Shown one piece after another: positions 6,575-14,335 of a DNA stretch of 32,225 nt (the first letter of the stretch is position 1; every line of letters begins with the position of its first letter). Origin of the DNA: an uncultured bacterium. Its GTDB lineage: Bacteria > Planctomycetota > UBA1135 > GCA-002686595. Location: the NCBI GenBank assembly GCA_902826945.1, contig CADEGS010000020.1, positions 1 through 32,225 on the forward strand, read 5' to 3'. The position numbers and the translations under genes are program-made. The notes beneath the pieces were generated by a model. It saw only the letters and a list, made by a program, of their open reading frames with translations. It was not told where the DNA came from and did not search any database.

Positions 6575-9049
6575 ATGAAGCAAGGGAGCGACGGAGGGAC
6601 GCCGCGCGCGGCCGGGCGCGATGCCCGTGAGGGCATCGCCCTCGTGCCGGTCATGCTGGTGGTCTCGGGACTGGCGATCTTCACCATGGCCCTGATGACG
6701 GGGGTGCTCTCGGGCAACCGCACCGTCAGCTCGCAGAGCGAGGAGTACCAGCTCTCCAGCTCGGTCGAGAGCGTGGCCACGCTGGCGATCGAGAAGGTCT
6801 GGTCGGGCTACCTGGAGAGCCAGGGCGGCTTTGCCGGGACCTCGAACAGCCTGCGCGCGTACCTCGACGGCCTGGGGATCGAGGACTCCTACGACCTGGA
6901 CCACCCGGAGCCGCCGCTCGCGAACGAGGGCTTCGACTGGCTGGCGAGCGCGCAGCTCGCGGGCGACGGGGCCTCGTTCGAGAGCACGCGCGTCGATCAG
7001 GTGCGCCTCGTGCGGCGCGACATCCTGCCCGACGCGACGGAGCTGTACGTCACGGTCGTCGCAGACGCCGGCGGCGAGGGCGCCGTAGAGCCCAACCGGG
7101 CCGTGCAGGTGCTCTACACGATCGAGCCGGAGCGCTTCGACGGCTTCGACTACGCGATGCTCTCGAACAACGTCAACTGCATCTTCTGCCACACGCAGGT
7201 GAACTCGGTCGAGAAGTACTTCGGCAGCGCCCCGGGCGACGGCTTCGAGCGCGTCAAGGTCGGCACGCTCGAGAGCCTCATGCTGCGCCACGACATGGAC
7301 GGCCTGACCGGAGCCATCAACGACGCCGACTCCGACTCCTTCGTCGCGGGCACGGTCTACACGCGTGGCAGCGTGATCCTGCACGACGGCACGCCGGTCT
7401 CCTCGGGCGACTGGTCCGACCTCTCGTTCCGGGGCTTCGAGTTCGACGTGCACCCCGACTCGAGCGGCGTCGACAAGGGCTACCTCGTCGAGGACGCCTG
7501 GGGCAACCTCGTCCACGGCCCGTTCGACCCGGCCGGCACGCCGCCGGAGGCCTTCGAGAACTTCTACACGAACTACCCCTCCGACCCGGCGCTGATGGTC
7601 GACGGCAACCTGCCGATGAGCTTCCCGGCGCCGATCCCCGACAACGGCGGGATCGACCCCGGGACCGGGCTGCCGAACCCGTCGGCGGCCTCGAACCGCC
7701 TGGTGGACGACTCCGAGTTCTACGACCTGGCCTCGACGGCCAAGGGCAGCGTCAGCGTTGCCAAGCCGGCCGGCCTGCCCGGCGGCGCGCTGAACGTGCG
7801 CCCCGGTGGCAGCGCGTTCGCCGACATCGGCGACTACGCGGCCGCGCTCTTCGTCGGCAACTCGACGACGCTCTCGAGCAGCGGAAGCAGCGTGAGCGGC
7901 AACGTGATCATGAACGGCACCGCCACCGACCCGATCGTCCTCGACGGCACGGTCGCGATCGACGGCGACCTGATCATCAACGGCTACGTGAAGGGCGAGG
8001 GCACGCTGATCGTGCGCGGCAACGTGTACGTGCCGACCGACCTCCAGTACCTGGACGGCCGCGAGCTGCTCGAGGGCGACGATCCCTCGGCCCCCACCGG
8101 CCCGCGCACCTTCGGCGTGGCGCAGGACGGCACGCGCAACGCGCTCGGCCTGACCGCCGGGGGCAACATCGTGGTCGGCGACTACCTGCGGCCGTCCTCG
8201 ATCAAGTTCGACCACTCCTACGTCGTGCCGCCGCCGGGCCAGTTCATCTCGGGCAACCCCGACTCGGGCGACCCCATGGTGGACCTGTGGTCCTTCTCGC
8301 TGGCCGAGATGTCGCTCTTCAACCGCGGCGAGTGGGCCAAGACGCAGCAGCTCCTGCCCGCCGACGCGACGGAGGCGGCGGGGCCGAGCAGCGGCTGGAC
8401 GGCCCCCAACCCGGGCTACGTCGCGGACTACGTGCCGCGCTACTACCGCCACGGCGAGGACACGGTCATCCCGATCTACAACAAGAACGTGTGGTTCGAC
8501 GCGGCCACGGCGACCTGGCACGGCGTCGAGGAGGTACCCATCGGCTGGGACGCCTCGCTGCTGACCTACGTCGACCCGTCGAACCCCTCCGACCCGGTCT
8601 TCTACAACCCCGACGGATCGCCGCGCGCGGTCAGCTACGAGCTGAAGCCACAGGGCGAGTGGGTGCCGGACAGCTACTACAAGCTCACCGTCAACCTGCT
8701 GCAGTCCACGGCCTTCCGGCCGCTGGGCAAGCCGCTGAGCATCGACGGGTTGATGTACACCAACAACGCGATCTTCTCGATCGTGCAGCGCGCCACGACC
8801 TACTACGGGCGCATGCTGATGAACGGCGCGATCGTGGCGGCCGACCTGGGCATGCTCGCGCCCGGCTTCGAGGATCCGTGGAACGTGACGGGCACGAACA
8901 CGCCGCTCGGCAACTTCGCGACCGGCCTGCAGCTCAACTACGACCGGCGCGTGAAGGAGCTGCTCAACGTGCGCAACCCGTTCCAGGTGCGCCTCAAGCG
9001 CACGCTCTGGAACCCGACCGCGAACCTGCCCGAGGCCTTCGGCCCGTAG
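6575..9049 (+). CDS. Large PilX/GspK-like prepilin with a CXXCH motif
   Basis: An 824-residue protein. The N-terminus REGIALVPVMLVVSGLAIFTMALMTG resembles PilX-type N-terminal domains: Gly20 is the likely cleavage site, +1 is Ile and +5 is Pro25, so Glu5 is missing as in GspK/PilX. A Gln/Ser/Glu-rich helix follows. At C202-I-F-C-H206 lies a perfect haem-c attachment motif, and these are the only two cysteines in the protein. Residues about 428-485 are short strand repeats (GNVIMNG, VLDGTVAIDGDLIINGYV, TLIVRGNVYV) resembling a bactofilin or beta-helix stack. The C-terminal 350 residues are rich in Tyr, Asn, Pro and Asp and I do not recognise them. As last gene of the pilin set it is probably exported and built into, or capping, a filament. 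Haem binding is a motif-based hypothesis. Confidence 0.75.
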   Translation: MKQGSDGGTPRAAGRDAREGIALVPVMLVVSGLAIFTMALMTGVLSGNRTVSSQSEEYQLSSSVESVATLAIEKVWSGYLESQGGFAGTSNSLRAYLDGLGIEDSYDLDHPEPPLANEGFDWLASAQLAGDGASFESTRVDQVRLVRRDILPDATELYVTVVADAGGEGAVEPNRAVQVLYTIEPERFDGFDYAMLSNNVNCIFCHTQVNSVEKYFGSAPGDGFERVKVGTLESLMLRHDMDGLTGAINDADSDSFVAGTVYTRGSVILHDGTPVSSGDWSDLSFRGFEFDVHPDSSGVDKGYLVEDAWGNLVHGPFDPAGTPPEAFENFYTNYPSDPALMVDGNLPMSFPAPIPDNGGIDPGTGLPNPSAASNRLVDDSEFYDLASTAKGSVSVAKPAGLPGGALNVRPGGSAFADIGDYAAALFVGNSTTLSSSGSSVSGNVIMNGTATDPIVLDGTVAIDGDLIINGYVKGEGTLIVRGNVYVPTDLQYLDGRELLEGDDPSAPTGPRTFGVAQDGTRNALGLTAGGNIVVGDYLRPSSIKFDHSYVVPPPGQFISGNPDSGDPMVDLWSFSLAEMSLFNRGEWAKTQQLLPADATEAAGPSSGWTAPNPGYVADYVPRYYRHGEDTVIPIYNKNVWFDAATATWHGVEEVPIGWDASLLTYVDPSNPSDPVFYNPDGSPRAVSYELKPQGEWVPDSYYKLTVNLLQSTAFRPLGKPLSIDGLMYTNNAIFSIVQRATTYYGRMLMNGAIVAADLGMLAPGFEDPWNVTGTNTPLGNFATGLQLNYDRRVKELLNVRNPFQVRLKRTLWNPTANLPEAFGP

Positions 9050-9070
9050 CCGGGTCGGGCCGACGCTCGA

Positions 9071-9103
9071 CGGGCTCCGCGGGCCGCGCGCCCGCGGGGC
9101 CCG
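9071..9103. terminator. GC-rich hairpin between convergent pilin operon and trxB
   Basis: Arms 9071-9083 and 9091-9103 pair over 13 bp with one T:G wobble (9076:9098), around a 7-nt loop (9084-9090). It sits between the stops of the plus-strand PilX-like gene (9049) and minus-strand trxB (9107) and could act in both directions. No T-tract follows on either strand, so it is not a textbook intrinsic terminator. Confidence 0.6.
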
Positions 9104-9106
9104 CGC

Positions 9107-10042
9107 TCATTCCTGCTCGGCCAGCCAGCGCTCGGCGTCGATGGCGGCCATGCAGCCCATGCCGGCGGCGGTGATCGCCTGGCGGTAGCGCTTGTCGCAG
9201 ATGTCGCCCGCGGCGAAGACGCCCTCGACCGAGGTGCGCGAGCCCTCGTGCACGCGCACGTAGCCCGCCTCGTCCACGTCCAGCTTGCCGCGGAAGAGCT
9301 TCGAGTTCGGCTCGTGGCCGATCGCCGCGAACAGGCCCTGGCAGGCCAGCTCCTCGCTCGCTCCGGTCTCGGGATCGACGAGCTGCACGCCGCGCACGCG
9401 GCCGTTCTCGCCCGTCAGGATCTCCTCCACCGCGCGCGGCACCAGGAAGCGGATCTTCGGGTTGCGCTGCGCGCGCTCGAGCATGATGCGCGAGGCGCGG
9501 AAGACCGGCCGGCGGTGCACGAGCGTCACCGAGCGCGCGTAGCGTGTCAGGAAGTTCGACTCCTCCATGGCCGAGTCCCCCCCGCCCACGACGACGACGT
9601 CCTTGTCGGGGAAGAACGCCCCGTCGCACGTGGCGCAGGCGGACACGCCGGCGCCCGCGGCCATCAGCTCGCGCTCGCGCGGCAGGCCCAGCAGGCGCGC
9701 GCTGGCGCCGGTGCAGACGATCAGCGCGCGCGCGTCGAACTCGTCGAACTCCGAGACCACGCGGAACGGCCGGCGCGAGAGGTCGACGTCGGTCACCAGG
9801 CCGATCTTGATCTCGGTGCCGAAGCGCTCGGCCTGCGTGCGCAGGTCCTCCATCATCTTCGGGCCGAGCACGCCCTCGGGGTAGCCGGGGAAGTTCTCGA
9901 CCTCGCTCGTGATCGTGAGCTGCCCGCCGGGCTGCATGCCCTCGATGACGACCGGGCGCAGGTTGGCGCGCGCGGCGTAGAGGGCGGCGGTGTAGCCCGC
10001 CGGACCCGAGCCGATGATCACGACCTCGCGGAGCTCTGCCAT
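9107..10042 (-). CDS. trxB: Thioredoxin-disulfide reductase
   Basis: A 311-residue flavoprotein that uses NADPH to reduce thioredoxin. An FAD-binding GSGPAGYTAALYAARA is at the N-terminus, followed by GGQLTITSEVENFPG, typical of TrxB. The redox-active pair is C136-A-T-C139 followed by DG, as in the E. coli enzyme. The NADPH Rossmann motif is VVVVGGGDSAMEE, with the HRR block (VHRRPVFRAS) for the 2'-phosphate. The C-terminal FAD block reads GVFAAGDICDK. Length and domain order are normal and all catalytic residues are present. ATG 10042 has AGGA 8-11 nt upstream. The gene stands alone, divergent from the inositol-phosphatase-like gene and convergent with the pilin operon. A possible -10 (TACACT) lies on the minus strand at 10096-10091. 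Confidence 0.96.
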   Translation of the reverse strand: MAELREVVIIGSGPAGYTAALYAARANLRPVVIEGMQPGGQLTITSEVENFPGYPEGVLGPKMMEDLRTQAERFGTEIKIGLVTDVDLSRRPFRVVSEFDEFDARALIVCTGASARLLGLPRERELMAAGAGVSACATCDGAFFPDKDVVVVGGGDSAMEESNFLTRYARSVTLVHRRPVFRASRIMLERAQRNPKIRFLVPRAVEEILTGENGRVRGVQLVDPETGASEELACQGLFAAIGHEPNSKLFRGKLDVDEAGYVRVHEGSRTSVEGVFAAGDICDKRYRQAITAAGMGCMAAIDAERWLAEQE

Positions 10043-10208
10043 GGTTCGTCCTGCTGCGTCGAGCCGGGGCGGCCGCTCCGGCGGGCGCGTAGTGTAGCGG
10101 CGGACCGCGCGCCGCCGAGGCCTTTCGACGCAGCGCCGCGCCCGTCCGGGGATTGCGCGGCGCCCGCGCCGCACTAGGCTCGCGGCGCGCGGCGCTCCGC
10201 GCCGATCG
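10043..10208. promoter_or_regulatory. Divergent promoter region trxB / IMPase-like gene
   Basis: On the minus strand TACACT (10096-10091) could be the trxB -10 box, about 50 nt before its ATG. On the plus strand TAGGCT (10175-10180) could be the -10 for the gene at 10209, with TTGCGC (10153-10158) as a poor -35 at 16-nt spacing. Both assignments are by eye. The box TAGGCT recurs at 16531-16536 ahead of another gene, which gives some support. Confidence 0.4.
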
Positions 10209-11219
10209 ATGCACGACCCCTCCTTCGCCGCCTGGCTCGACGAGCTCGTGGCGCTGTGCGACGGGATCCGCGCCAGCGCGCTCGGCGCGCTGCGGCGCGC
10301 CGGCGCGCCGCGGGTCGCGCGCCCCGCCGCCCGGGGCGCGGGCGACGTCAGCTTCGCGCTCGACCTGGCGTGCGAGGAGCACGTGGACCTGTGGCTCGAG
10401 CGGCGCGCGCGCGCCGGCCCGCTGTCGCTCCTGACCGAGGACCGCGGCTGGCGCCACCGCGGCCCCGGTCCGCGCGGGGTGCGCGCGCTCGACGGCTTCG
10501 ACCACGGCGGGCCGCGCATCGCGCTCGACCCCGTGGACGGCACGCGCAACCTGATGGCCGACCTGCGCCCGGCCTGGACGGTCGTCTCGTTCGCCGGCCC
10601 CGGCGCGGGGACGCCGCGCTTCTCCGAGCTCGCCGGCGGCCTCGTGTCCGAGCTCCCGACGGCGCGCACGCTCGGCCACCGCCGGCTGTGGGCCGCGCGC
10701 GGCGCGCCGGGCTGCTCGCGCGCGGACGTGGCCCCCGATGGCGCCGCGCGCGCCGACCTGCTGCGCTGCGACGACGACGACCGCCCCGACCACGGCTACT
10801 TCCCCGTGTTCCGCTACGACCCGCTGCAGCGCCCGCGCAGCGCCGCGCTCGAGGCCGCCTTCTTCGAGCGCCTGCGCGAGCACGAGGGCGCGGACCTGCG
10901 CAGCGTGTACGACGACCAGTACATCTCGAACGCCGGCCAGCTCGTGCTGCTCGCGCACGGCATCTACCGCATGATCGCCGACCCGCGCGCCCTGCTCGCC
11001 GCGCGCGCGGGCGCGGCGGCCACGACCTCCAAGCCCTACGACGTCGCCGGCGCGCTCCTGTGCGCGCAGGCCGCGGGCGCCGCGCTGGGCGCGGCCGACG
11101 GCGCGCCGCTCGACTTCCCGCTCGACGCCGAGACGCCGGTGCACTTCGTCGGCTGGGCCAACGAGCGCACGCGCGCGCGCCTGGAGCCGCACTGGCTGGC
11201 GGCGCTGGCACGAGCCTGA
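10209..11219 (+). CDS. Inositol monophosphatase family protein
   Basis: A 336-residue member of the Li+-sensitive, Mg2+-dependent phosphatase superfamily (IMPase, FBPase, CysQ). Metal-binding motifs are in order: E77 in LLTEDRGW, the DPVDGT box D107-P-V-D110-G-T112 within ALDPVDGTRNL, and D278 in KPYDVAGALLCAQAAGA, which matches the family's C-terminal W-D-x-A-A-G region. No signal peptide is seen, so it should be cytosolic. The substrate could be inositol phosphate, PAP or a sugar bisphosphate. The middle region (about 130-250) is longer than in inositol monophosphatase and holds a CDDDDRPDHG stretch I cannot assign. ATG 10209 lacks a good ribosome site; a possible -10 box at 10175-10180 would leave a short leader. 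It ends 1 nt from the convergent gene at 11221. Confidence 0.82.
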   Translation: MHDPSFAAWLDELVALCDGIRASALGALRRAGAPRVARPAARGAGDVSFALDLACEEHVDLWLERRARAGPLSLLTEDRGWRHRGPGPRGVRALDGFDHGGPRIALDPVDGTRNLMADLRPAWTVVSFAGPGAGTPRFSELAGGLVSELPTARTLGHRRLWAARGAPGCSRADVAPDGAARADLLRCDDDDRPDHGYFPVFRYDPLQRPRSAALEAAFFERLREHEGADLRSVYDDQYISNAGQLVLLAHGIYRMIADPRALLAARAGAAATTSKPYDVAGALLCAQAAGAALGAADGAPLDFPLDAETPVHFVGWANERTRARLEPHWLAALARA

Positions 11220-11220
11220 G

Positions 11221-11790
11221 TCACACGAACCGCTCCTCGCGCCAGGGGTCCGCGTCGTTGTGGTAGCCGCGCACCTCCCAGAAGCCCAGCCGCTCCTCCT
11301 CGAGCAGCTCGACCTCGCGCACCCACTTGCACGACTTCCAGGCGTAGAGCGCCGGCACGACCGAGCGCAGCGGCCCGCCGTGCTCGAGCGCGAGCGGCGC
11401 GCCGTCGTGCGCGTGCGCCAGGAGCACGTCGGCCGCCAGCGCCGCCGCCAGCGGGACGGTCGTGTCGTACCCGCCCGCGTCCGCGAAGCGCACGAAGCGC
11501 GCGCCGGACGCCGCGTCGGCCCGCTCGAGCAGGTCGCGCACGAGCACGCCGCGCCACGCGTTGTCGAGCTTGCTCCAGCCCGTCACGCAGTGCATGTCCG
11601 CGCGCACGTCGGTCTGCGGCAGCGCCAGGAGCTCGCGCCAGGAGAGGTCCAGCGGGCGGCGCAGCGCGCCGTGCACGCGCAGGCGCCAGGTGCGCTCGTC
11701 GAACGCCGGCACGGCGCCGACGTGCAGCAGCGGCCAGCCGGTCGTGACGCCCTGCCCGGGCGGGACGCGCTCGCGCTTCGCTCCTTCCAT
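11221..11790 (-). CDS. Small molybdopterin-dependent oxidoreductase (sulfite oxidase / YuiH-like fold)
   Basis: A 189-residue protein matching the core Moco-binding domain of the sulfite oxidase/MsrP superfamily. C68 in ADMHCVTGWSKLDNAWRG is the expected molybdenum-ligating cysteine; the HC-x-T-G-W-S block is characteristic. Further family blocks are GYDTTVPLAAAL, the HGGPLRSVVPALYAWKS cofactor-binding stretch and the C-terminal GFWEVRGYHNDADPW. There is no Tat signal and no haem or dimerisation domain, so it resembles the short cytosolic YuiH-like proteins more than periplasmic MsrP. The substrate is unknown. Its ATG is 3 nt after the stop of the ABC permease, so it is the third gene of that operon. 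No Moco biosynthesis gene is in the window. Confidence 0.87.
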   Translation of the reverse strand: MEGAKRERVPPGQGVTTGWPLLHVGAVPAFDERTWRLRVHGALRRPLDLSWRELLALPQTDVRADMHCVTGWSKLDNAWRGVLVRDLLERADAASGARFVRFADAGGYDTTVPLAAALAADVLLAHAHDGAPLALEHGGPLRSVVPALYAWKSCKWVREVELLEEERLGFWEVRGYHNDADPWREERFV

Positions 11791-11793
11791 CGG

Positions 11794-13452
11794 TCAACCC
11801 CGGTCGCGCGCGACGTCGAAGCGTCGCAGCAGGACGCCGCCCACGAGCGCCAGCCCCACGTCGCACAGGACGAGCACGCCGCCCGCCGCCGCGACCACCG
11901 CGGGGAGCAGCGCCTCGTCGCTCCACCCCAGCACCTCGCGCCCGAGCCAGAGGAGCAGCAGCGCCGGCCCGGCGCACAGCGCCCCCACCGCGACCAGCAC
12001 GATCATGCGCAGCAGCATGACGAGCATGCCGCGGCCGGCGTTCTGCAGCGCGCCCTCCTGGCCCGGGACGAAGCGCACCGGCGCGAACAAGAAGACCGCG
12101 TTGTCCACGGCGGCCCAAGCGAACACGAAGGGCGGCTGCAGGCAGAAGATCGGCCAGAAGGAGCGCGAGAGCGTACCGCGCAGGAGCGCGTGCGCCAGCA
12201 GCGCCGCCATGACGAGCACCGCCACCAGCAGCACCTCGGGCAGGAGCGTGGCCGCGAAGGCGCGCGCGGGCGACACGGGCCAGGCCTTGATGACCTCCAT
12301 GCGGTCGAGGTCCGCGCGGTAGTCGAAGCGCAGGCCCGAGGTCAGGTAGAACGTCCCGAGCACCGCGATCAGGATCGTGGCGTCGTCGTGCTGGCGCCCG
12401 ATCACGGTCAAGACGACCAGCACGAGCACCGAGACCCACAGCGTGCCCTTGGCCTTGCGCAGGATCGCGGCGCTCTTGCGCCAGGCCAGCGCCCCCTCCG
12501 GCGAGCGTCCGAAGGCCCACGGCACGCGCCAGCCGGCCAGGCGCGCCGAGGCGCGCCCGGACGCCACGCCCCCGCCGCGGCGCACGCGCCGCAGGCGCGC
12601 GGCGACGCTGGCGGAGGTCTCGAGCGAGAGCTCGCGGAAGTCCACCGGCAGGCGCACGGTGCACTCGAACAGGACCGCGCCGATCGCCAGGCACAGCGCG
12701 AACCAGGGCAGGAAGCGCGGCCACGAGGGCGCCGTGACCATGCGCGCCCACGGCTCGAAGGGCGCGACCGCCGCCGCCAGCGGCCCCGACTCGAGCAGCC
12801 GGTCCAGGCCGACGAGCGGACCGCCCTGCGCCTCCGGCACGCGCAGCGGCAGCACGACCAGCGCCACGCCGGCCACGCCGAGCAGGAGCAGCGGCGTGCG
12901 CAGGCGGCCGACGCGCCGCGCCCAGCGCTCCTCGAGCGCGCCGGCGACGATCGCGACCATCTGGTTCAGGACGGGCAGCGTGCCCACCGCGCACAGGCAG
13001 CCGAGGAACGCGATCCCCGGGCGCGGCATGCTGCGCATCAGGACCAGGCCGACGACGATCGCGCCGAGCACGCCGCGCCGCAGCGTCGCCAGCAGCCGGT
13101 AGCGCACGAGGTCGCGGCGCGACACGGGGGCGGCGAACAGGCGCTGGATCTCGTCGGCGGGCAGGAACAGGCCGCGGTGGGAGAACGAGCTCGAGAGCGA
13201 GAGCATCGTCAGCACCAGCCCCCCGAGCCGCACGCGCGCGCGCAGGTCCTCGGGGTCGCCCGGGAGCGGCGGCCCCTCGCGCAGCGCGGGCAGGAACAGC
13301 GAGGTCATCCAGGCCCCGAACAAGAGCACGCCGCACAGCGTGAACAGCGCGCCCTTGACCGTGCGCAGGCGGCGGCGGAAGGCGCGCAGCGCCCCGCGCA
13401 GCTTGAGCCGCGCCAGCAGGCGCAGCGCGGGGTCGCCCAGGACGACGCTCAC
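11794..13452 (-). CDS. ABC exporter permease (putative ABC exporter family)
   Basis: A 552-residue multi-spanning membrane protein. Hydrophobic segments occur at about residues 37-55, 85-100, 140-160, 170-185, 210-230, 265-290 and several more in the last 250 residues (for example WVSVLVLVVLTVIG and LLPEVLLVAVLVMAALLAHALL). That is roughly ten or more helices, interrupted by basic cytoplasmic loops (RLRRVRRGGG). The sequence LFLPADEIQRLFAAPVSRRDLVRYRLL is typical of the putative ABC exporter family, whose members pair with one ATPase. GTG 13452 overlaps the ATPase stop as GTGA, so the subunits are translationally coupled. The substrate is unknown; export of a lipid, peptide or glycan precursor is possible. 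Confidence 0.83.
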   Translation of the reverse strand: MSVVLGDPALRLLARLKLRGALRAFRRRLRTVKGALFTLCGVLLFGAWMTSLFLPALREGPPLPGDPEDLRARVRLGGLVLTMLSLSSSFSHRGLFLPADEIQRLFAAPVSRRDLVRYRLLATLRRGVLGAIVVGLVLMRSMPRPGIAFLGCLCAVGTLPVLNQMVAIVAGALEERWARRVGRLRTPLLLLGVAGVALVVLPLRVPEAQGGPLVGLDRLLESGPLAAAVAPFEPWARMVTAPSWPRFLPWFALCLAIGAVLFECTVRLPVDFRELSLETSASVAARLRRVRRGGGVASGRASARLAGWRVPWAFGRSPEGALAWRKSAAILRKAKGTLWVSVLVLVVLTVIGRQHDDATILIAVLGTFYLTSGLRFDYRADLDRMEVIKAWPVSPARAFAATLLPEVLLVAVLVMAALLAHALLRGTLSRSFWPIFCLQPPFVFAWAAVDNAVFLFAPVRFVPGQEGALQNAGRGMLVMLLRMIVLVAVGALCAGPALLLLWLGREVLGWSDEALLPAVVAAAGGVLVLCDVGLALVGGVLLRRFDVARDRG

Positions 13453-14240
13453 GCGCGCGCGCCCTCCGCCGGCGGCGGGCCGTCGGCGCCGTCGCCGGTG
13501 ATGGCGAAGAAGACCTCCTCGAGGTTCGAGCGCGAGGAGGCGGCGCGCGCCTCGTCCAGCGTGCCGAGGAAGACGCGCCGGCCGCGGTCGAGCACGAGCA
13601 GCCGGTGGGCCAGCTCCTCGATCAGCGTCAGCAGGTGCGAGGACAGGATCACCGCGGTGCCGCTCTGCGCGAGCTCGCGGATCGCGTCCTTGGCCGAGCG
13701 GATCCCGCGCGGGTCGAGCCCCGAGAGCGGCTCGTCGAGCAGCACGATGCGCGGCTCGGCCAGCCAGGCGCAGGCGAAGGCCAGCTTCTGGCGCATGCCG
13801 CGCGAGAGCTCGCCTCCCAGCGCGCCGCGCTTCTCCACCAGCTCGAAGCGCGCCAGGAGCGCGTCGGCGCGCGGCCGCCAGTCGCGCACCCGATACAGCG
13901 CGGCGGTGAACTCGAGGTGCTCGTCCACGGTCAGCGTGTCGAACGGCTCGGGGTCGTCGGGGACCCAGGCGAGCCGCCGCTTGGCCGCCACCTCCTCGCG
14001 GCGCACGTCGTGCCCGCACACCAGCACCTCGCCCTCCTGGATCGGCAGCACGCCGACGATCGAGCGCAGCGCGGTGGTCTTGCCCGCGCCGTTCGGCCCG
14101 ACCAGCCCCAGGATCTCGCCGCGCTCGGCCTGGAACGAGAGGTCCGAGAGGGCCAGCGTGGTCTCGTAGCGGCGCGTCAGCCCGCGCACGACGAGCGGCA
14201 GCTCGGGCTCCTCGGAGGTCGTCGGAAGGGGGTCGGACAC
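13449..14240 (-). CDS. ABC transporter ATP-binding protein
   Basis: A 263-residue ABC ATPase. Walker A is G48-P-N-G-A-G-K-T55, the signature is LSRGMRQK near residue 145, and Walker B is IVLLDEPLSGLDP near 162. The switch histidine is in ILSSHLL, and the Q-loop position in the LAWVPDDPEPFD block is changed (Pro-Asp, no Gln), as in some CcmA/DrrA-like exporters. The C-terminus LEEVFFAITG is the usual end of drug- or lipid-export ATPases. Start is GTG 14240; no ribosome site is visible. A TATCCT box on the minus strand (14282-14277) is a plausible -10, with a leader of about 30 nt. It is first in the operon with the permease and the molybdopterin enzyme. Confidence 0.93.
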   Translation of the reverse strand: MSDPLPTTSEEPELPLVVRGLTRRYETTLALSDLSFQAERGEILGLVGPNGAGKTTALRSIVGVLPIQEGEVLVCGHDVRREEVAAKRRLAWVPDDPEPFDTLTVDEHLEFTAALYRVRDWRPRADALLARFELVEKRGALGGELSRGMRQKLAFACAWLAEPRIVLLDEPLSGLDPRGIRSAKDAIRELAQSGTAVILSSHLLTLIEELAHRLLVLDRGRRVFLGTLDEARAASSRSNLEEVFFAITGDGADGPPPAEGARA

Positions 14241-14276
14241 GTCGCGCGGCGCCCGCCGGCGGGCCGGGGCGGGATG

Positions 14277-14282
14277 AGGATA
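14277..14282 (-). promoter_or_regulatory. Possible -10 box (TATCCT) for the ABC operon
   Basis: AGGATA on the plus strand reads TATCCT on the minus strand, 37 nt before GTG 14240. The same CCTATCCTC context appears on the plus strand at 14321, in front of the divergent gene. No good -35 is visible. Confidence 0.4.
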
Positions 14283-14322
14283 GGTCGGCGCGCGCCGCTG
14301 GCAATGGCGGCCGCGCGCGCCC

Positions 14323-14328
14323 TATCCT
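14323..14328 (+). promoter_or_regulatory. Possible -10 box (TATCCT) for a leaderless SGNH-type gene
   Basis: TATCCT ends at 14328, only 7 nt before GTG 14336. Transcription from this box would begin at or beside the start codon, giving a leaderless mRNA. A weak -35-like TGGCAA is at 14299-14304 (18-nt spacing). Confidence 0.45.
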
Positions 14329-14335
14329 CGGTCGC

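Noticed and set aside
5492..8521. 1009-residue minus-strand open frame antisense to the pilin genes
   Set aside because: Composition is Arg/Val/His/Asp-rich without domain pattern, and the plus strand holds three recognisable pilin genes with ribosome sites.
9071..9103. Hairpin as a standard rho-independent terminator
   Set aside because: The stem is strong but no T-run follows on either strand, so it is listed only as a probable GC-hairpin terminator or barrier.
11260..14169. 969-residue plus-strand open frame opposite the ABC operon
   Set aside because: Low-complexity Arg/Gln/His/Ala translation; the opposite strand has Walker motifs and membrane helices.
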